DNA of 60,891 nucleotides, from assembly GCA_002634395.1 (NCBI GenBank), contig NSJM01000006.1, positions 1-60,891 on the forward strand, in the 5' to 3' direction. Source of the stretch: Candidatus Methylomirabilis sp. (GTDB taxonomy: Bacteria; Methylomirabilota; Methylomirabilia; Methylomirabilales; Methylomirabilaceae). The notes beneath the pieces were generated by a model, which saw only the letters and a program-made list of their open reading frames with translations, did no database searches and was not told the origin of the DNA. This document shows positions 60,442 to 60,891 of this stretch, piece after piece. The translations under genes and the position numbers were made by a program. The stretch's first letter is position 1. Every line of letters starts with the position of its first letter.

Positions 60442-60481
60442 GTTGTTGATATTTCTACAACGACCGTTCTGTCTGTGTCAA
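60442..60481 (-). promoter_or_regulatory. Promoter and operator of the HEPN/MNT pair
   Basis: A TTGACA box (60476-60481) is spaced by 18 bases from TAGAAA (60452-60457). The -10 lies inside an imperfect 20-bp palindrome (60442-60461, ends GTTGT/ACAAC, 16 of 20 positions symmetrical), a likely autoregulatory site for the winged-helix protein. Confidence 0.5.
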
Positions 60482-60590
60482 CAAAAATCGTACAATAAGT
60501 CAAACTTTTTTTCATACCGAAACTACCCGCTATAAGGTAAGGATACCCGACAACCGAGAACGAGGAGATGTGACGCTTTTCGGCGCGGCG

Positions 60591-60724
60591 CTAGTGTAGT
60601 GTCCCAGAAATCTCTTTACATCCCGTTCGTCGAATTCATGAACGGAAGTTCTTGATATTGTTCACCCTTCGACAGGCTCAGGGCGAACGGAATATGTCAA
60701 GAAGCATTAGGGACACTGCACTAG
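60591..60724. mobile_element. Miniature inverted-repeat element next to dcd
   Basis: The 134-bp element has terminal inverted repeats CTAGTGTAGTGTCCC / GGGACACTGCACTAG (14 of 15 matching) and no coding capacity. Inside are two further palindromes, including the common TTCGACAGGCTCAGGGCGAA motif. Its right end CTAG supplies the dcd stop codon. It may be mobilised by an IS with matching ends elsewhere in the genome. Confidence 0.65.
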
Positions 60725-60891
60725 ATTTTCGGCAGCGTGATGTCTAGCTGGGCCTGATATTTGCCCTTCTTGTCTGCGTACGATACGAGGCATGGTTCAT
60801 CGCTCTCGAAAAAGAGTACTTGCGCGATCCCTTCGTTGGCATAGATCCTGGCAGGGAGCGGTGTCGTATTGCTGATTTCGAGGGTCGCAAA
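60721..60891 (-). CDS. dcd: dCTP deaminase, C-terminal part (5' end outside window)
   Basis: The 56 visible residues ([55 protein letters not shown]) match the C-terminus of dCTP deaminase/dUTPase-type trimers, including ANEGIAQ and the final YADKKGKYQ(A/G)Q motif. The gene is cut by the window edge. The TAG stop codon lies within the terminal repeat of the adjacent miniature element. Confidence 0.88.
   Translation of the reverse strand, partial: FATLEISNTTPLPARIYANEGIAQVLFFESDEPCLVSYADKKGKYQAQLDITLPKI

Overview
The window looks like a chromosomal segment of a Gram-negative-type bacterium. Outer-membrane functions are present: LPS transport genes lptCAB, a VacJ/MlaA-like protein and a TonB/BtuB cobalamin importer. 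Coding density is high, the genes are of moderately GC-rich composition, and almost all lie on the minus strand. I believe the gene set (an exosortase-associated TIGR04073-type protein, SdhABC, a cyanobacterial-length isocitrate dehydrogenase, RpoN with HPF and RapZ) fits the NC10 / Candidatus Methylomirabilis lineage. That placement is inference from memory, not proven by anything in the window.

Layout. 1-7.2 kb: the 3' part of glgC (+), then succinate dehydrogenase sdhC-sdhA-sdhB, a small coiled-coil lipoprotein, malate dehydrogenase and isocitrate dehydrogenase, a TCA-cycle block. 7.3-10.6 kb: a macro-domain protein and a two-gene OpuF-type compatible-solute importer. 10.6-21.9 kb: housekeeping genes (tRNA-Leu TAA, initiator tRNA-Met, rlmN, a TPR lipoprotein, mltG, ruvX, an EndoIII-like glycosylase, a threonine synthase fused to a LeuA regulatory domain, a zincin, a rhomboid protease, pcm, a group-2 sigma factor, a SAM hydrolase, a thioesterase, tRNA-Leu CAG). 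22-25.4 kb: msrB, two small exported proteins, uppS and an M50 protease. 25.5-32.2 kb: a B12 uptake operon (btuB-btuF-btuC-btuD-tonB, read right to left). Its leader holds two complete cobalamin riboswitch aptamers in tandem, separated by an intrinsic terminator. 32.2-33.3 kb: three paralogous Lys/Ala/Pro-rich secreted small proteins. 33.4-39.6 kb: a class A PBP, an MlaA-like protein, a PQQ-type sugar dehydrogenase, a quinone oxidoreductase and a DsrE-family gene. 39.6-40.1 kb: a decayed IS4-type transposase remnant. 40.1-52.4 kb: a long, tightly overlapping gene string (pgsA2, plsY, lysC, comEA-like, scpA, scpB, rluB, pheA, hisC, DAHP synthase, tyrA, hflX, pgsA-like, der) joining aromatic amino acid synthesis with phospholipid, chromosome-segregation and ribosome functions. 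52.6-58.6 kb: lipM-like, rapZ, hpf, rpoN, lptB, lptA, lptC. 59-60.9 kb: two tiny Lys/Ala/Pro peptide genes, a HEPN/MNT-like pair, a miniature inverted-repeat element and the 3' end of dcd.

The most striking item is the DsrE-family gene at 39212-39577 (-). Its frame runs through two in-frame TGA codons spaced as UGA-Gly-Gly-UGA. They fall exactly where the family carries its Cys-Gly-Gly-Cys motif, and the conserved C-terminus resumes in frame. This is best explained as a selenoprotein with two selenocysteines (UxxU), and hairpins sit at a suitable distance downstream. Conventional ORF calling cuts this gene in half.

Other points of interest are the tandem cobalamin riboswitches, whose peripheral arms are built from the same short repeats scattered through the intergenic regions; the threonine synthase-LeuA regulatory domain fusion; the Lys/Ala/Pro small-protein families; and the HEPN/MNT pair with degenerate catalytic motifs.
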